The notes: a model not told the origin generated them from the sequence alone. A stretch of DNA of 64,000 bases from Arthrobacter sp. Leaf137 (GCF_001423525.1 NZ_LMOI01000018.1:63786-127785); one strand, 5' to 3'; counted from the first letter of the stretch, positions 46,869 to 56,018 are shown. Translations and numbers: made by a program.

Positions 46869-46890
46869 ATTGGTTGAAGAGTCAACCAAT
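46869..46890. promoter_or_regulatory. Perfect 9-bp inverted repeat upstream of doxX
   Basis: ATTGGTTGA (46869-46877), spacer AGAG, TCAACCAAT (46882-46890). It lies 91 bp upstream of the DoxX start and 81 bp from the divergent MATE start. The symmetry and length fit a dimeric repressor such as MarR, TetR or HxlR types; the regulator is not in the window. Confidence 0.55.
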
Positions 46891-46970
46891 CGATGGATTC
46901 TGTGGGATATGTCATGACCGTGACGTCACAGTCGCCAGGCTCCCCGCGCCGTGGCCGTTAGGCTGGCACG

Positions 46971-48323
46971 GTGTCCCAACCCTCCACCTCCGCGCCTGTA
47001 GCCTCGCGCCGCGGCAACGCCCGCGAGATCCTCCGCCTTGCCGTCCCCGCGTTCGGTGCACTCGTGGCCGAACCCCTGTTCCTGCTGGCGGACTCGGCCA
47101 TTGTGGGGCACCTGGGAGTGGCCCAACTGGCGGGCGTGGGACTGGCCTCAGCCGTGCTGCACACTGTCGTGGGGCTGATGGTTTTCCTCGCCTACTCCAC
47201 CACCCCCGCGGTGGCACGGGCCATCGGTGACGGCCAGCTCGGGAAAGCACTGGCTGCAGGGCGCGACGGCGTCTGGCTGGCCATGCTGCTGGGCGTTGTC
47301 CTGGCGGCGGCCGGCTTTGTGGCCGCCGAGCCGCTGATCGGGCTCATGGGCGCAGAAGGAGAGGTGCGCGCCTTCGCCGTCGACTACCTCCGGTGGTCCA
47401 TGCCGGGACTTGTGGCGATGTTGCTGGTCTTTGCCGGGACCGGCGTGCTCCGCGGACTCCAGGACACCCGCACCCCGCTGGTGGTGGCCACTGCCGGCTT
47501 CGGACTGAACATCGTCCTGAACCTCTGGCTGGTCTACGGGCTCAACTGGTCCGTCACCGGCTCCGCCGTGGGCACCAGCGTGGCGCAGTGGGGCATGGCG
47601 GCTGTCTACGTGCTGATGGTGCGGCGCAACGCCCTCCGGCATGGCGTGTCGCTGTTGCCCAGCTGGCTCGGCATCCGCAGCATGACCAAGGTGGGGTCAT
47701 GGCTCATGCTGCGCACCCTCAGCCTGCGGGCCGCAATCCTGGTGACGGTTCTGGTAGTAACCGGACAGGGCGCCATCAACCTGGCGGCACACCAGCTCGC
47801 CATGACCATATTTTCCTTCCTGGCTTTCGCCCTGGACGCCCTGGCCATCGCCGCGCAGGCACTGATCGGCAAGGAACTGGGCGGTTCCAACGCCGCCCGG
47901 GCCCGGTTGCTCACCACCACCATGATCCGCTGGGGCATAGGCTTCGGCGTGGTCACGGGACTGCTCCTCGCGGCGGTGGCACCATGGGCTGGCGCGCTCT
48001 TTACCCCCGACAGGGAAGTGCAGGCCGCCCTGGCCGTTGCCCTGTGGATCCTGGCCGCGGGCCAGCCTATCGCCGGGTACGTCTTCGTGCTGGACGGAGT
48101 GCTGATCGGCGCGGGGGATGCCCGCTACCTGGCCCTGGCCGGCCTGCTGAATGTTGCCGCCTATGCCCCGATGCTGGCGGCTGTCGCGTTCTCCGGGGCT
48201 TCAGGGGTCGCGGGGCTCGGCTGGCTGTGGGCAGCATTCTCCATCGGATACATGGCGGCGCGGGCACTCACGCTGGGCCTGCGCGCCCGGAGTGACCGGT
48301 GGATGGTGCTGGGTTCGGCCTAA
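46971..48323 (+). CDS. MATE family efflux transporter (DinF-like)
   Basis: 450 residues with about twelve helices in two similar halves (ILRLAVPAFGALVAEPLFLLADSAIVGHLG at the start is characteristic of the DinF/MATE family). Exports cationic compounds or nucleobase-like metabolites in exchange for cations. GTG start at 46971, with no strong ribosome-binding site seen. Divergent from DoxX. Confidence 0.88.
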   Translation: MSQPSTSAPVASRRGNAREILRLAVPAFGALVAEPLFLLADSAIVGHLGVAQLAGVGLASAVLHTVVGLMVFLAYSTTPAVARAIGDGQLGKALAAGRDGVWLAMLLGVVLAAAGFVAAEPLIGLMGAEGEVRAFAVDYLRWSMPGLVAMLLVFAGTGVLRGLQDTRTPLVVATAGFGLNIVLNLWLVYGLNWSVTGSAVGTSVAQWGMAAVYVLMVRRNALRHGVSLLPSWLGIRSMTKVGSWLMLRTLSLRAAILVTVLVVTGQGAINLAAHQLAMTIFSFLAFALDALAIAAQALIGKELGGSNAARARLLTTTMIRWGIGFGVVTGLLLAAVAPWAGALFTPDREVQAALAVALWILAAGQPIAGYVFVLDGVLIGAGDARYLALAGLLNVAAYAPMLAAVAFSGASGVAGLGWLWAAFSIGYMAARALTLGLRARSDRWMVLGSA

Positions 48324-48349
48324 CCGTGACGCGCAACTAAACTGGACCG

Positions 48350-48940
48350 GTGACACATCCCTTGACACCCGCAGGCGCCGCCCAGGGAACCGCCCCGCGC
48401 ACCGACCTGTGGAAGCCGGTCCTGCTGCGCTCCGCAGTCTCGCTGGGCTTCGGAGCAGTAACGATCTTTTGGGCAACGCCCTCCGTGGAAGCCATGGGCT
48501 GGGCAGGCGGCCTGTACCTCCTGTCCATCGGCGCCATCACCCTCTGGGGTATCCCGGCCACCGGCTTCGGGCGCGATTCTGCGGCCGGCAAGCTGCTCTC
48601 GGCCTCCGGTTCCGTGCTGGCAGGTGCGGGGTTCGCGGTGCTCCTGCTGCACAGCGACCTCCTGTTCGGTGTCATCGCGGCGCTGGGACTCGGCGTCGCC
48701 GGAGCCCTGGAGCTGGCCTGCGGCATCCGGAACCGCGGCCGGCACGTCCTGGCCCGCGACTGGATCACCTCCGGCCTCATCAGCCTCGGAACCGCGGTGA
48801 TCCTGCCGTTCTTCATCAGCCTTGGTGCGCACGCGCTGCTGGGCGTGGCCGGCGGCGGGGCCATCATCCTCGGTGTGCTGTGGGTGCTGTCCGGGCTGAC
48901 GCTCAGGCACGATTCCCGCAGTACGGCCGCTAAGCCGTAA
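48350..48940 (+). CDS. Hypothetical membrane protein
   Basis: 196 residues with about six hydrophobic segments arranged in close pairs (LWKPVLLRSAVSLGFGAVTIFWA, FAVLLLHSDLLFGVIAALGLGVAGALELACG). Resembles small HdeD-like or DUF308-like membrane proteins in its pattern of repeated short helices, but I do not recognise it with certainty. Begins 26 bp after the MATE gene; possibly co-transcribed. Confidence 0.65.
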   Translation: MTHPLTPAGAAQGTAPRTDLWKPVLLRSAVSLGFGAVTIFWATPSVEAMGWAGGLYLLSIGAITLWGIPATGFGRDSAAGKLLSASGSVLAGAGFAVLLLHSDLLFGVIAALGLGVAGALELACGIRNRGRHVLARDWITSGLISLGTAVILPFFISLGAHALLGVAGGGAIILGVLWVLSGLTLRHDSRSTAAKP

Positions 48941-49041
48941 ACTAGGAAGGTCCCGGTTCTACTCGTTGTAGAAATTTCGCCGGGGCCACCCACAACGTAC
49001 ACCGGGCCGGCCATCCATGCCGCCCGCAGGGAGGACTTACC

Positions 49042-49410
49042 GTGGCAGACCAGCACCAGGGAAAACCGCGCAAGCTGCGGACCTCTGTGAAGGGCCCGCT
49101 GATGTTCTCCGCGTTCTGGGCCGTCGTGGCCTTCTTTGCCGTGGTGATTTTCGCTTCCGGCGGCAGCGCCCGCGCTCCCCGTTTCGACCTTGCCTTCACG
49201 GCTGCCGGAATCGCCTTCATCGTCACCCTGGTGATCGCCGCCATGCTGTCCATGAGCCACAAGGAAAATGCCGAGCACCTGGGCAAGGGGTCCGGCGTCA
49301 ACCTCAGCTCGGCCAAGAACACTTCCCACGGCTTCGGCGGGACCAAAGCCCCGGGCTCGCCTGAGCAGCAGGATCCCGACGGCGGCACTGAAGGTTCCGC
49401 GGGCCGCTAA
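49042..49410 (+). CDS. Hypothetical small membrane protein
   Basis: 122 residues with two membrane helices (GPLMFSAFWAVVAFFAVVIFA and FTAAGIAFIVTLVIAAMLSM) and a flexible Gly/Ser-rich C-terminus. GTG start preceded by GGGAGGA. Function unknown. Confidence 0.65.
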   Translation: MADQHQGKPRKLRTSVKGPLMFSAFWAVVAFFAVVIFASGGSARAPRFDLAFTAAGIAFIVTLVIAAMLSMSHKENAEHLGKGSGVNLSSAKNTSHGFGGTKAPGSPEQQDPDGGTEGSAGR

Positions 49411-49482
49411 CCCACCGCCGGTCCCGCCGTCCGCGCCAGGCTTATGAAGCCGACCCGCCGGACGTCGAAAACCGGCGCGCCG

Positions 49483-50028
49483 CTAGCCGGCCGCCGCCTG
49501 CCGTGCCCGGTAGGCCGCCACATGCGCGCGGTTGGCGCAGTTGCCCGTATCGCAGTAGCGCTTAGAGCGGTTTCGGCTGAGGTCCAGCACCGCCGCGTCG
49601 CAGTCCTCGGCCTCGCAGACGCGAAGCCTGTCCATCTCCTTGCTGCGCACCACATCCGCCAGCGCCATCGCGGCCTCCGTGCTGATCCGGTCCGCAAGCG
49701 GGGCCTCGGGTGTGGTGGCGTGCAGATGCCAGTCCCAGCCGTCGTGCCTGACAAGTTGGGGGAGGGCGTTGGCGTCGCGGAGCAGGCGGTTGATCGTCTC
49801 CACGGCACCGTCCTCCCCAGCCACCCACGCCCCGGCCAGTTCCCCGCGCAGCCGCCGGACGCTGGCCAGCTCTGCCTCATTCCTGGCCCTGGAGCCTGAG
49901 AACTGCTCGGCTGCAAGGAACCCGTCCAGATCCTGCTGGGATGCCAGGGCTTCGCGTCCGTTGGCACCGGAATTGATGAGGTTGACCACGCTGCGCAGCG
50001 CAACCTCAGTGTCAGGGGCAAATACCAT
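49483..50028 (-). CDS. CGNR zinc finger / ABATE domain protein
   Basis: 181 residues. N-terminal ABATE-like domain (VVNLINSGANGREAL) followed by a CGNR zinc finger with four cysteines and the defining CANRAHVAAYR (RVCEAEDCDAAVLDL ... RYCDTGNCANRAHVAAYRARQ). These proteins are predicted stress-responsive DNA-binding regulators. Divergent from the EamA transporter gene, so it might control it. Confidence 0.82.
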   Translation of the reverse strand: MVFAPDTEVALRSVVNLINSGANGREALASQQDLDGFLAAEQFSGSRARNEAELASVRRLRGELAGAWVAGEDGAVETINRLLRDANALPQLVRHDGWDWHLHATTPEAPLADRISTEAAMALADVVRSKEMDRLRVCEAEDCDAAVLDLSRNRSKRYCDTGNCANRAHVAAYRARQAAAG

Positions 50029-50099
50029 CTTGACTCCTTACAGCGCCGAAGCGTACTGTCATGACCAATACCCCACTTTACTCCTGACAGGAGGCGACG

Positions 50100-51161
50100 G
50101 TGCCTGCCGCAAAGAACCATCCCGCCACGCCGAGTCCGCTGGCACCCCGCCGCAGTTTCCTGGCCTCCGGCCTGGGCGTCGCCCTGTTCTCGTCCGCCGT
50201 CTTCGGCACGTCGGGATCATTCGGCAAGGCGCTCCTGGAAACGGGATGGTCCCCGGGCGCCGCCGTCACGGCACGCCTCACCGGCGCCGCGCTCATCCTC
50301 GCCATCCCGGCGGTCATTGCCCTAAGGGGCCGCTGGCACCAGCTGCGGGACAACTGGCTCACCATTGTGCTCTTTGGCCTGATCGGCGTCGCCGCGTGCC
50401 AGTTGTTTTACTTCAACGCCGTGGAGCGGCTCTCCGTGGGCGTTGCCCTGCTGCTTGAGTACCTGGCCCCGGTGATCATCGTCCTCTGGATCTGGGCGGC
50501 CAGCCGCAAACGTCCGCGCGCGCTGACCTTCGGGGGAACCCTGCTGTCGCTGGCGGGGTTGGTCCTGGTCCTGGACCTCACCGGTGCCGTGAAGGTGGAT
50601 CCGGTGGGTGTCCTCTGGGGCATTGCCGCAGCGGTCTGCCTGGCCATGTATTTCTTCATCACGGCCAAGGAGAATGACACCCTGCCGCCCCTCGTGCTGG
50701 CATCCGGCGGCCTGATGGTGGGCGCCGCCGTCATGTGGCTGGCCGGCGCCACGGGACTGCTGCCCATGGCGTTCAACACGGCGGACACCACGCTCGGTCC
50801 GTGGGTGACCCCGTGGTGGGTTTCGCTGGCCGGACTGGTGGTCCTGGCAACAGTGCTGGCCTACGTCTCCGGGATCATGGCGGCCCGTGCACTGGGCTCC
50901 AAGGTGGCCTCGTTTGTCTCACTCACGGAGGTGCTGTTCGCCGTTATCTGGGCCTGGCTGCTGCTCGGCGAGCTGCCCGGTGCCATCCAGCTTGTGGGCG
51001 GTGTCCTCATTGTGGGAGGCGTCCTCCTGGTCCGGCTCGACGAACTCCGGGCTCCTGCCCCCACCCCGCAACCCTCGACCGGGCAGCCCTCACCGAAAGA
51101 ACCCACGGCGAAGGCGGGCTCACCGCTCGAGCACGCGAACGACGTCGAACCCGTGCCCTGA
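50100..51161 (+). CDS. EamA/DMT family transporter
   Basis: 353 residues with ten membrane helices, two EamA-type halves (FGTSGSFGKALLETGWSPGAAVTARL, and the second half starting near VLWGIAAAVCLAMYFF). Drug/metabolite exporter of unknown substrate. GTG start with AGGAGG five bases upstream. A proline-rich C-terminal tail of about 45 residues. Faces the WXG100 gene across a terminator hairpin. Confidence 0.88.
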   Translation: MPAAKNHPATPSPLAPRRSFLASGLGVALFSSAVFGTSGSFGKALLETGWSPGAAVTARLTGAALILAIPAVIALRGRWHQLRDNWLTIVLFGLIGVAACQLFYFNAVERLSVGVALLLEYLAPVIIVLWIWAASRKRPRALTFGGTLLSLAGLVLVLDLTGAVKVDPVGVLWGIAAAVCLAMYFFITAKENDTLPPLVLASGGLMVGAAVMWLAGATGLLPMAFNTADTTLGPWVTPWWVSLAGLVVLATVLAYVSGIMAARALGSKVASFVSLTEVLFAVIWAWLLLGELPGAIQLVGGVLIVGGVLLVRLDELRAPAPTPQPSTGQPSPKEPTAKAGSPLEHANDVEPVP

Positions 51162-51251
51162 GTGCCCCGGCATGCGCGGGTGCCTGCGCACCTCTGTCCG
51201 CGGAAGAGGTACGGGGAGGTCCGCCGGTACCTGGACCGTGGTTAAACGGGT

Positions 51252-51285
51252 GAGGGCCCGGACACCTTTCGGTGCCCGGGCCCTC
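51252..51285. terminator. Bidirectional terminator hairpin
   Basis: 15-bp stem with one A-C mismatch (51252-51266 and 51271-51285, loop TTTC) between the convergent EamA and WXG100 genes. Confidence 0.7.
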
Positions 51286-51332
51286 GCCGTCTACAAACAG
51301 GATTCTGGCGACAGGTCCTGCGCAGCCAGTGC

Positions 51333-51596
51333 TTAGCGGGAAGCCTGGTCCTGCTCTTCGGCGTTGCGCTTGGCCTTGTCGCCGGCTTCCTTCAGTGCTT
51401 CGGCAACCTTGGTCAGCATGGTGGTGTGCTGGCCCGACCATTCGTTGCGGAACTTGTCAGCATCGGGGCCTTCCCAGTTGGTGCTGCTCAAAACCTTGGT
51501 GAGAGTGGACTTCTGCGTCTCAATCTCGGACGCACCTGCCTGAAGCTTGCTGCCCAGCTGACGAAGCTGCTGAACGTCTGCACCCCAAATAGCCAT
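51333..51596 (-). CDS. WXG100 family protein
   Basis: 87 residues, two helices around the WEG turn at 41-43 (TNWEGPDADKF), the size of WXG100 (ESAT-6-like) proteins secreted by type VII systems. AAGGAG lies six bases before the ATG. No EccC ATPase, membrane component or second WXG partner is in the window, so any secretion machinery must be elsewhere. The upstream extension of the frame is not used. Confidence 0.88.
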   Translation of the reverse strand: MAIWGADVQQLRQLGSKLQAGASEIETQKSTLTKVLSSTNWEGPDADKFRNEWSGQHTTMLTKVAEALKEAGDKAKRNAEEQDQASR

Positions 51597-51820
51597 CAGT
51601 ATCTCCTTGTTGGTAAGTGGATCCGAACCAGGTCGGCATCCCCAGCGGCCCCCCGGCTCATCCGGAAGATCCATTGCCTAAAACCTATCCCGGCCCTCAA
51701 AGGAGTGTCGATGGGCACCCCTGCCCATGCTGTCCTCCCCATGGACGGACCTCCTCAACCTGCCGATCAAGCAAGCCTCGAAGGGTCGATCTTAGGCGCT
51801 CCAGAGCCTAGCATGGGCCT

Positions 51821-52093
51821 ATGTGCCGGAACATCCGAACCCTTCACAACTTTGAGCCGCACGCCACCTCCGAGGAGGTGCACGCCGCCGCGCTGCAGTA
51901 TGTCCGCAAAATCAGCGGAAGCACGAAGCCGTCCAAGGCCAACCAGGACGCTTTCGATGACGCCGTCCACGAGATCGCCCACATCACCCAGCACCTGCTG
52001 GACGCGCTGGTGACCCACGCGCCGCCGAAGGACCGCGACGAGGAAGCAGCCAAGGGCCGGGCGCGCGCCGCCGTCCGCTACGGCGCGGCCTGA
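51821..52093 (+). CDS. DUF2277 protein
   Basis: 90 residues beginning MCRNIRTLHNFEPHATSEEVHAAALQYVRKISG, which is the defining sequence of DUF2277. Function unknown. Faces copA. Confidence 0.88.
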   Translation: MCRNIRTLHNFEPHATSEEVHAAALQYVRKISGSTKPSKANQDAFDDAVHEIAHITQHLLDALVTHAPPKDRDEEAAKGRARAAVRYGAA

Positions 52094-52115
52094 CCCTGCG
52101 CCTGCATAGGATCCG

Positions 52116-54434
52116 CTACTTTCCGAAGCTCCGGAGCCGCAGCGAGTTGGCCACCACCAGCACTGAACTGGCGGCCATGGCAGCGCCGGCGATCATGGGG
52201 TTGAGCAGGCCGAGCGCGGCCACCGGGATCCCGACGGCGTTGTAGAAGAAAGCCCAGAACAGGTTCGTCTTGATGGTGGCCAGGGTCCTGCGGGACAGTT
52301 CGATGGCCTGCGCCACCTGGGCAAGGTCGTTGCCCATCACCGTGAGATCGGCGGCCTCGATGGCCACATCCGTTCCGGACCCCATCGCGATCCCCAGGTC
52401 CGCCTGTGCGAGGGCGGCGGCGTCGTTCACGCCGTCGCCGGCCATGGCCACTGTTGCTCCCGCGGCCTGCAGCGTGCGCACGGCCTCCACCTTGCCTTCC
52501 GGCAGCACTCCCGCATACACATCGGCAGGGGGAATCCCGACGGCGGCTGCCACCTGGGCGGCTACGGCGGCGTTGTCCCCGGTCAGCAGGATGGGGCGCA
52601 GGCCAAGGTCCTTCAGCCGCGCCACGGCAGCGGCAGAGCCCTCCTTGACCGTGTCCCGAAGGCTGATGATTCCTGCGGGGACGCCGTCCACGGCCACCCA
52701 GACAGCCGTGGCGCCCGCCGCCTCCGCTTCCGCCAAAGCCTCCAGCTGCGCCGGGGAGGGCTCGATGCCGTTCTCCCCGAGCCAGCCGGTGCGTCCGGCC
52801 AGGACCTGCCGGCCCTCCACGGTTCCGGTGACGCCGCCGCCCGGCGCGGAACGGAAGCCGTCGACGCCGGGCAGGCGGCCGTCGTCGTCCACTGCACTGC
52901 CGGGGCGGGCCGGAACGATCCCCTTGGCCGCCGCCGCGATGGCCCGTGCCACAGGGTGTTCCGATGCCGCCTCCACCGCCCCCGCGAGCCGCAGCACCTG
53001 CTGCTCATCGAAGGGGCCGAACGCGGTGGTGGAGCCGACCGCCAGTACGCCGGTGGTCACGGTGCCCGTCTTGTCCAGCAGGATGGTGTCCACCGTGCGG
53101 GTGTCCTCCAGGACCTGCGGCCCCTTGATGAGGATGCCCAGCTGGGCACCGCGCCCGCTGCCCGTCAGGAGCCCCACCGGTGTGGCGAGGCCAAGGGCGC
53201 ACGGGCAGGCAATCACCAGGACAGCGACTGCGGCGGTGAAGGCCTGGCGCAACCCGGCGCCGCCGGCATCCGGGCCGGCCGCAAGGAGCCACAGCAGGAA
53301 CGTCGACGCAGCAATGGCCAGCACCACCGGGACGAAGACGGCACTGATGCGGTCCGCCAAGCGGGCGATGGGCGCCTTGCCGGTCTGGGCCTGTGAAACC
53401 AGGCGGGCCATCTGCGCGAGGGTGGTCTCGGCGCCCACGCGGGTTGCCCGGACCAGCAGCCTGCCCGAGGTGTTAATGGTGGCGCCGGTGACCTTGCTGC
53501 CAGGGCCCACCTCCACGGGCACCGACTCGCCGGTCACCAGGGAGGCGTCCACGGCCGAGGTCCCATCGAGGACCACGCCATCGGTGGCGATTTTTTCGCC
53601 CGGACGGACCACCAGGACATTCCCCACCAGGAGCCGGTCCGCGGGAACCCGATATTCCACCCCTTCGCGAAGGACTGCGGCGTCCTTTGCACCCAGGTTG
53701 AGGAGGGCCTTGAGGGCATTCCCGGCCTTCTGCTTGGCGTTGGCCTCCAGGTAGCGGCCCAGCAGCAGGAAGGTGGTGACCACTGCTGCCACCTCAAAGT
53801 AGAGGCCGCCGGCGTCCATGCCTTCCATGCCCGGGTGCTCTGTCATCCGTGGATCGGCTGCCAGCTGCCAGGCCGAGAACAGGTAGGCTGCCGTCACGCC
53901 GATGGAGACCAGCGTGTCCATGGTGGAGGCCATGTGCCGGGCATTGACGGCCGCGGCCCGGTGAAACGGCCAGGCCGCCCACGTGACTACCGGCAGCGCG
54001 AGGACTCCTGCCGCCCAGCCCCAGTGTGGAAACTGGAACGCAGGCACCATGGATACCAGGAATACGGGAACCGTGAGGATGGCGGCCAGGACCAGGCGCG
54101 GGCGCAGCTGCGAGGCCGTGCCGCCGTGCGCCATGTGATGGTCCTGGTCCGTGCCACCCTCATCCGGTCCGCCGGTGTCCGCGGGGGCCGGCGGGATACG
54201 CACCGTGGCGGTGTAGCCGGCGGCGCTGACGGTGGCCACCAGCTGTTCGTCGGAGATCCCCTCCGGTGCCGTGACGTGGGCGGATTCCAGGGGGAGGTTG
54301 ACCGAGGCCGCTACGCCCTCCAGTTTGCCGAGCTTCTTCTCCACCCGATTGACGCAGGACGCGCAGGTCATGCCCTCGATATCCAGTTCCACCACGCGGG
54401 TGCCGGGCGGTTGCAGCAGTTCCTGGTGGCCCAT
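52116..54434 (-). CDS. copA: Copper-transporting P1B-type ATPase
   Basis: 772 residues. One N-terminal heavy-metal-associated domain (GMTCASCVNRV), eight membrane helices, the transport motif CPCALG, the phosphorylation motif DKTGT, SEHPVA and GDGVNDAAAL. It exports monovalent copper using ATP. Third gene of the csoR-copZ-copA operon (36 bp after copZ) and controlled by CsoR. Confidence 0.95.
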   Translation of the reverse strand: MGHQELLQPPGTRVVELDIEGMTCASCVNRVEKKLGKLEGVAASVNLPLESAHVTAPEGISDEQLVATVSAAGYTATVRIPPAPADTGGPDEGGTDQDHHMAHGGTASQLRPRLVLAAILTVPVFLVSMVPAFQFPHWGWAAGVLALPVVTWAAWPFHRAAAVNARHMASTMDTLVSIGVTAAYLFSAWQLAADPRMTEHPGMEGMDAGGLYFEVAAVVTTFLLLGRYLEANAKQKAGNALKALLNLGAKDAAVLREGVEYRVPADRLLVGNVLVVRPGEKIATDGVVLDGTSAVDASLVTGESVPVEVGPGSKVTGATINTSGRLLVRATRVGAETTLAQMARLVSQAQTGKAPIARLADRISAVFVPVVLAIAASTFLLWLLAAGPDAGGAGLRQAFTAAVAVLVIACPCALGLATPVGLLTGSGRGAQLGILIKGPQVLEDTRTVDTILLDKTGTVTTGVLAVGSTTAFGPFDEQQVLRLAGAVEAASEHPVARAIAAAAKGIVPARPGSAVDDDGRLPGVDGFRSAPGGGVTGTVEGRQVLAGRTGWLGENGIEPSPAQLEALAEAEAAGATAVWVAVDGVPAGIISLRDTVKEGSAAAVARLKDLGLRPILLTGDNAAVAAQVAAAVGIPPADVYAGVLPEGKVEAVRTLQAAGATVAMAGDGVNDAAALAQADLGIAMGSGTDVAIEAADLTVMGNDLAQVAQAIELSRRTLATIKTNLFWAFFYNAVGIPVAALGLLNPMIAGAAMAASSVLVVANSLRLRSFGK

Positions 54435-54470
54435 GCCGTCCTCTCAGGTTTGGTGCGGTGTGCGGGGGTC

Positions 54471-54710
54471 CTACGCTTCGTTGGCGACGACAAGGTAACC
54501 GGCCTCGGCCACGGCTTCTCCGATTTCGGAGGGTGACAGTTTGCCCGTGGAGGTGATGGTGACGGTGGAAATGCCGCCGGCGTTGAGGTCCACGTCCACG
54601 GCTTCGACGCCGGTGAGGGATTCGAGCTCCTCGCTGACGGCGGAAATGCAGTGGCCGCAGGTCATGCCGGAGACGCTGACTTTCGTGGTGGTGGGGGAGG
54701 TGGTGCTCAT
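54471..54710 (-). CDS. copZ: Copper chaperone CopZ
   Basis: 79 residues, one heavy-metal-associated domain with GMTCGHC near residue 15. Delivers copper to CopA. ATG at 54710 with AAGGAG upstream; the frame upstream is unrelated. Lies between csoR and copA. Confidence 0.92.
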   Translation of the reverse strand: MSTTSPTTTKVSVSGMTCGHCISAVSEELESLTGVEAVDVDLNAGGISTVTITSTGKLSPSEIGEAVAEAGYLVVANEA

Positions 54711-54783
54711 GGCTGCTCCTTCGTAGCGTCCGGCGGGTGGCCGGTATGGGTAGTGGATCGGGGCGTGAAAAATTTGCTGGCCG

Positions 54784-55149
54784 TCAGCGGAGCAGGCGGC
54801 CGATGGCTTCCGCAGCTTCTTTGACTTTGGCATCGATGGCCTCGGCGCGTGCTTCCGGGTCCGGCTCAGCAGCGGCGCCCACCACGCAGTGGCCGATGTG
54901 CTCTTCCACCAACCCCAGGCTGACTGCGTGCAGGGCCTTGGTGACGGCGGAAACCTGGGTGAGGATGTCGATGCAGTACTTGTCCTCGTCCACCATCCGC
55001 GCGATGCCCCGGACCTGGCCTTCAATGCGTTTGAGACGGCGCAGGTAGGCGTCTTTGTTAGCCGTGTACCCGTGCTCCGGTGCATGCTGCGCCTGCTCCT
55101 GTGCCCGCTCCGTGGGCGGCGCAGCTTCTGCTTCTTCAGTGGCGTCCAT
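54784..55149 (-). CDS. csoR: Copper-sensing repressor CsoR
   Basis: 121 residues with the CsoR fold and the Cu(I) ligands in YCIDILTQ (Cys) and EEHIGHCVVGA (His and Cys), plus the conserved RLKRIEGQVRGI region. Represses the csoR-copZ-copA operon and releases DNA on copper binding. Two palindromic operators lie directly upstream. No ribosome-binding site is visible, so the mRNA may be leaderless. Confidence 0.93.
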   Translation of the reverse strand: MDATEEAEAAPPTERAQEQAQHAPEHGYTANKDAYLRRLKRIEGQVRGIARMVDEDKYCIDILTQVSAVTKALHAVSLGLVEEHIGHCVVGAAAEPDPEARAEAIDAKVKEAAEAIGRLLR

Positions 55150-55157
55150 GGCATCAA

Positions 55158-55180
55158 CCTATACCCCAACGGGGTATAGG
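55158..55180. promoter_or_regulatory. CsoR operator 1
   Basis: A perfect palindrome with arms CCTATACCCC and GGGGTATAGG and a 3-base centre, 9 bp upstream of the csoR ATG. On the minus strand it overlaps a possible -10 (TATAGG) of the csoR promoter. Confidence 0.8.
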
Positions 55181-55186
55181 CGCAAG

Positions 55187-55201
55187 TACCCCCTGGGGGT
55201 A
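55187..55201. promoter_or_regulatory. CsoR operator 2
   Basis: TACCCCCTGGGGGTA, a perfect palindrome around a central T, of the GC-rich CsoR operator type. Centres are about 25 bp from operator 1, so two CsoR tetramers may bind side by side. Confidence 0.75.
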
Positions 55202-55225
55202 TACGGGGCGGACACGTCCAGGGCA

Positions 55226-55271
55226 CAAAAAAGCTCCGGAGTGCGTTATTGGGGGATACGCACTCCGGAGC
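55226..55271 (-). terminator. Terminator of the universal stress protein gene
   Basis: 14-bp perfect stem (55233-55246 and 55258-55271) with an 11-base loop, followed on the minus strand by a run of Ts (the complement of the A-tract at 55227-55232). It isolates the csoR promoter from upstream transcription. Confidence 0.8.
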
Positions 55272-55450
55272 AGCTCTTGGGCAAACCCGGCATCCACTCT
55301 TCGCGGAACCGGCCTGCTTGACTCAGCTTACTGTCTGGTAGGGGACTCCGCCAGCACCCGGAATAATTACTTTCGCTTTATTTATCGGGCCCCGTTTGAT
55401 GCCCACTTTGATGCGCTTTTACGCCCCATTCCCCGCTGGCTGCGGTGATT

Positions 55451-55966
55451 TCAGCTGTCCTGGTGTGCGGGCATCCTGTACGGAACCACCAGTACCGGCA
55501 GGCTCTGGTGGTGGCTGAGCCAGGCACCCACGGACCCGTTGAGTGCCTCCGAAAGCCGGTGCGAGAATCCCCGTTCCGAGGTGCCCACCACGATCATGGG
55601 CGCATTGGTTTCGGCGGCCAGCCGGGCCAGCGCCCGCGCGGGATCCCCGGCGAGCGTGCGCAGCGTCCATGCCACCGTTTCGCTGCCGGCAGGGACCTTA
55701 TCCACAGCTGCCATGATGTCCGCCTTCAGCCCGGTGGTCAGGGCGCGGATGTCCTCGTCGTCGGCGTCCGGATGAAGGGAAAGCCGGTGGGCGGAGCGTG
55801 CCGGGTCCCATTCCACCAGGTAGCTGGCCTCGTCCACATACGCGCAGACCAGGGGCTGGCCCAGCCGGGCGGCCAGGCTGGCAGCGGTGTGGAGGACTTC
55901 CGGGTGCTGCTTCGGCATGATGCCCACCAGCAGCGGGGCGGTGCCGCTGAACCGTTCCGATGTCAT
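55451..55966 (-). CDS. Universal stress protein (UspA family)
   Basis: 171 residues of the UspA alpha/beta fold (APLLVGIMPKQHPEVLHTAASLA, and MIVVGTSERGFSHRLSEALNGSV, the ATP-binding-type tail). Likely a cytoplasmic stress protein. It lies 52 bp downstream of the sortase gene on the same strand. Confidence 0.85.
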   Translation of the reverse strand: MTSERFSGTAPLLVGIMPKQHPEVLHTAASLAARLGQPLVCAYVDEASYLVEWDPARSAHRLSLHPDADDEDIRALTTGLKADIMAAVDKVPAGSETVAWTLRTLAGDPARALARLAAETNAPMIVVGTSERGFSHRLSEALNGSVGAWLSHHQSLPVLVVPYRMPAHQDS

Positions 55967-56018
55967 AGCCCATTGTCCGCCCGGGATGCGGCAGGTGAAC
56001 AGGTCCCGCCGGCCCTTC

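Noticed and set aside
51711..52013. A 100-codon frame with a good AAAGGAG site upstream of DUF2277
   Set aside because: It runs through most of the DUF2277 gene in another frame, and the residues are those of a shadow frame. The DUF2277 gene clearly owns this DNA.
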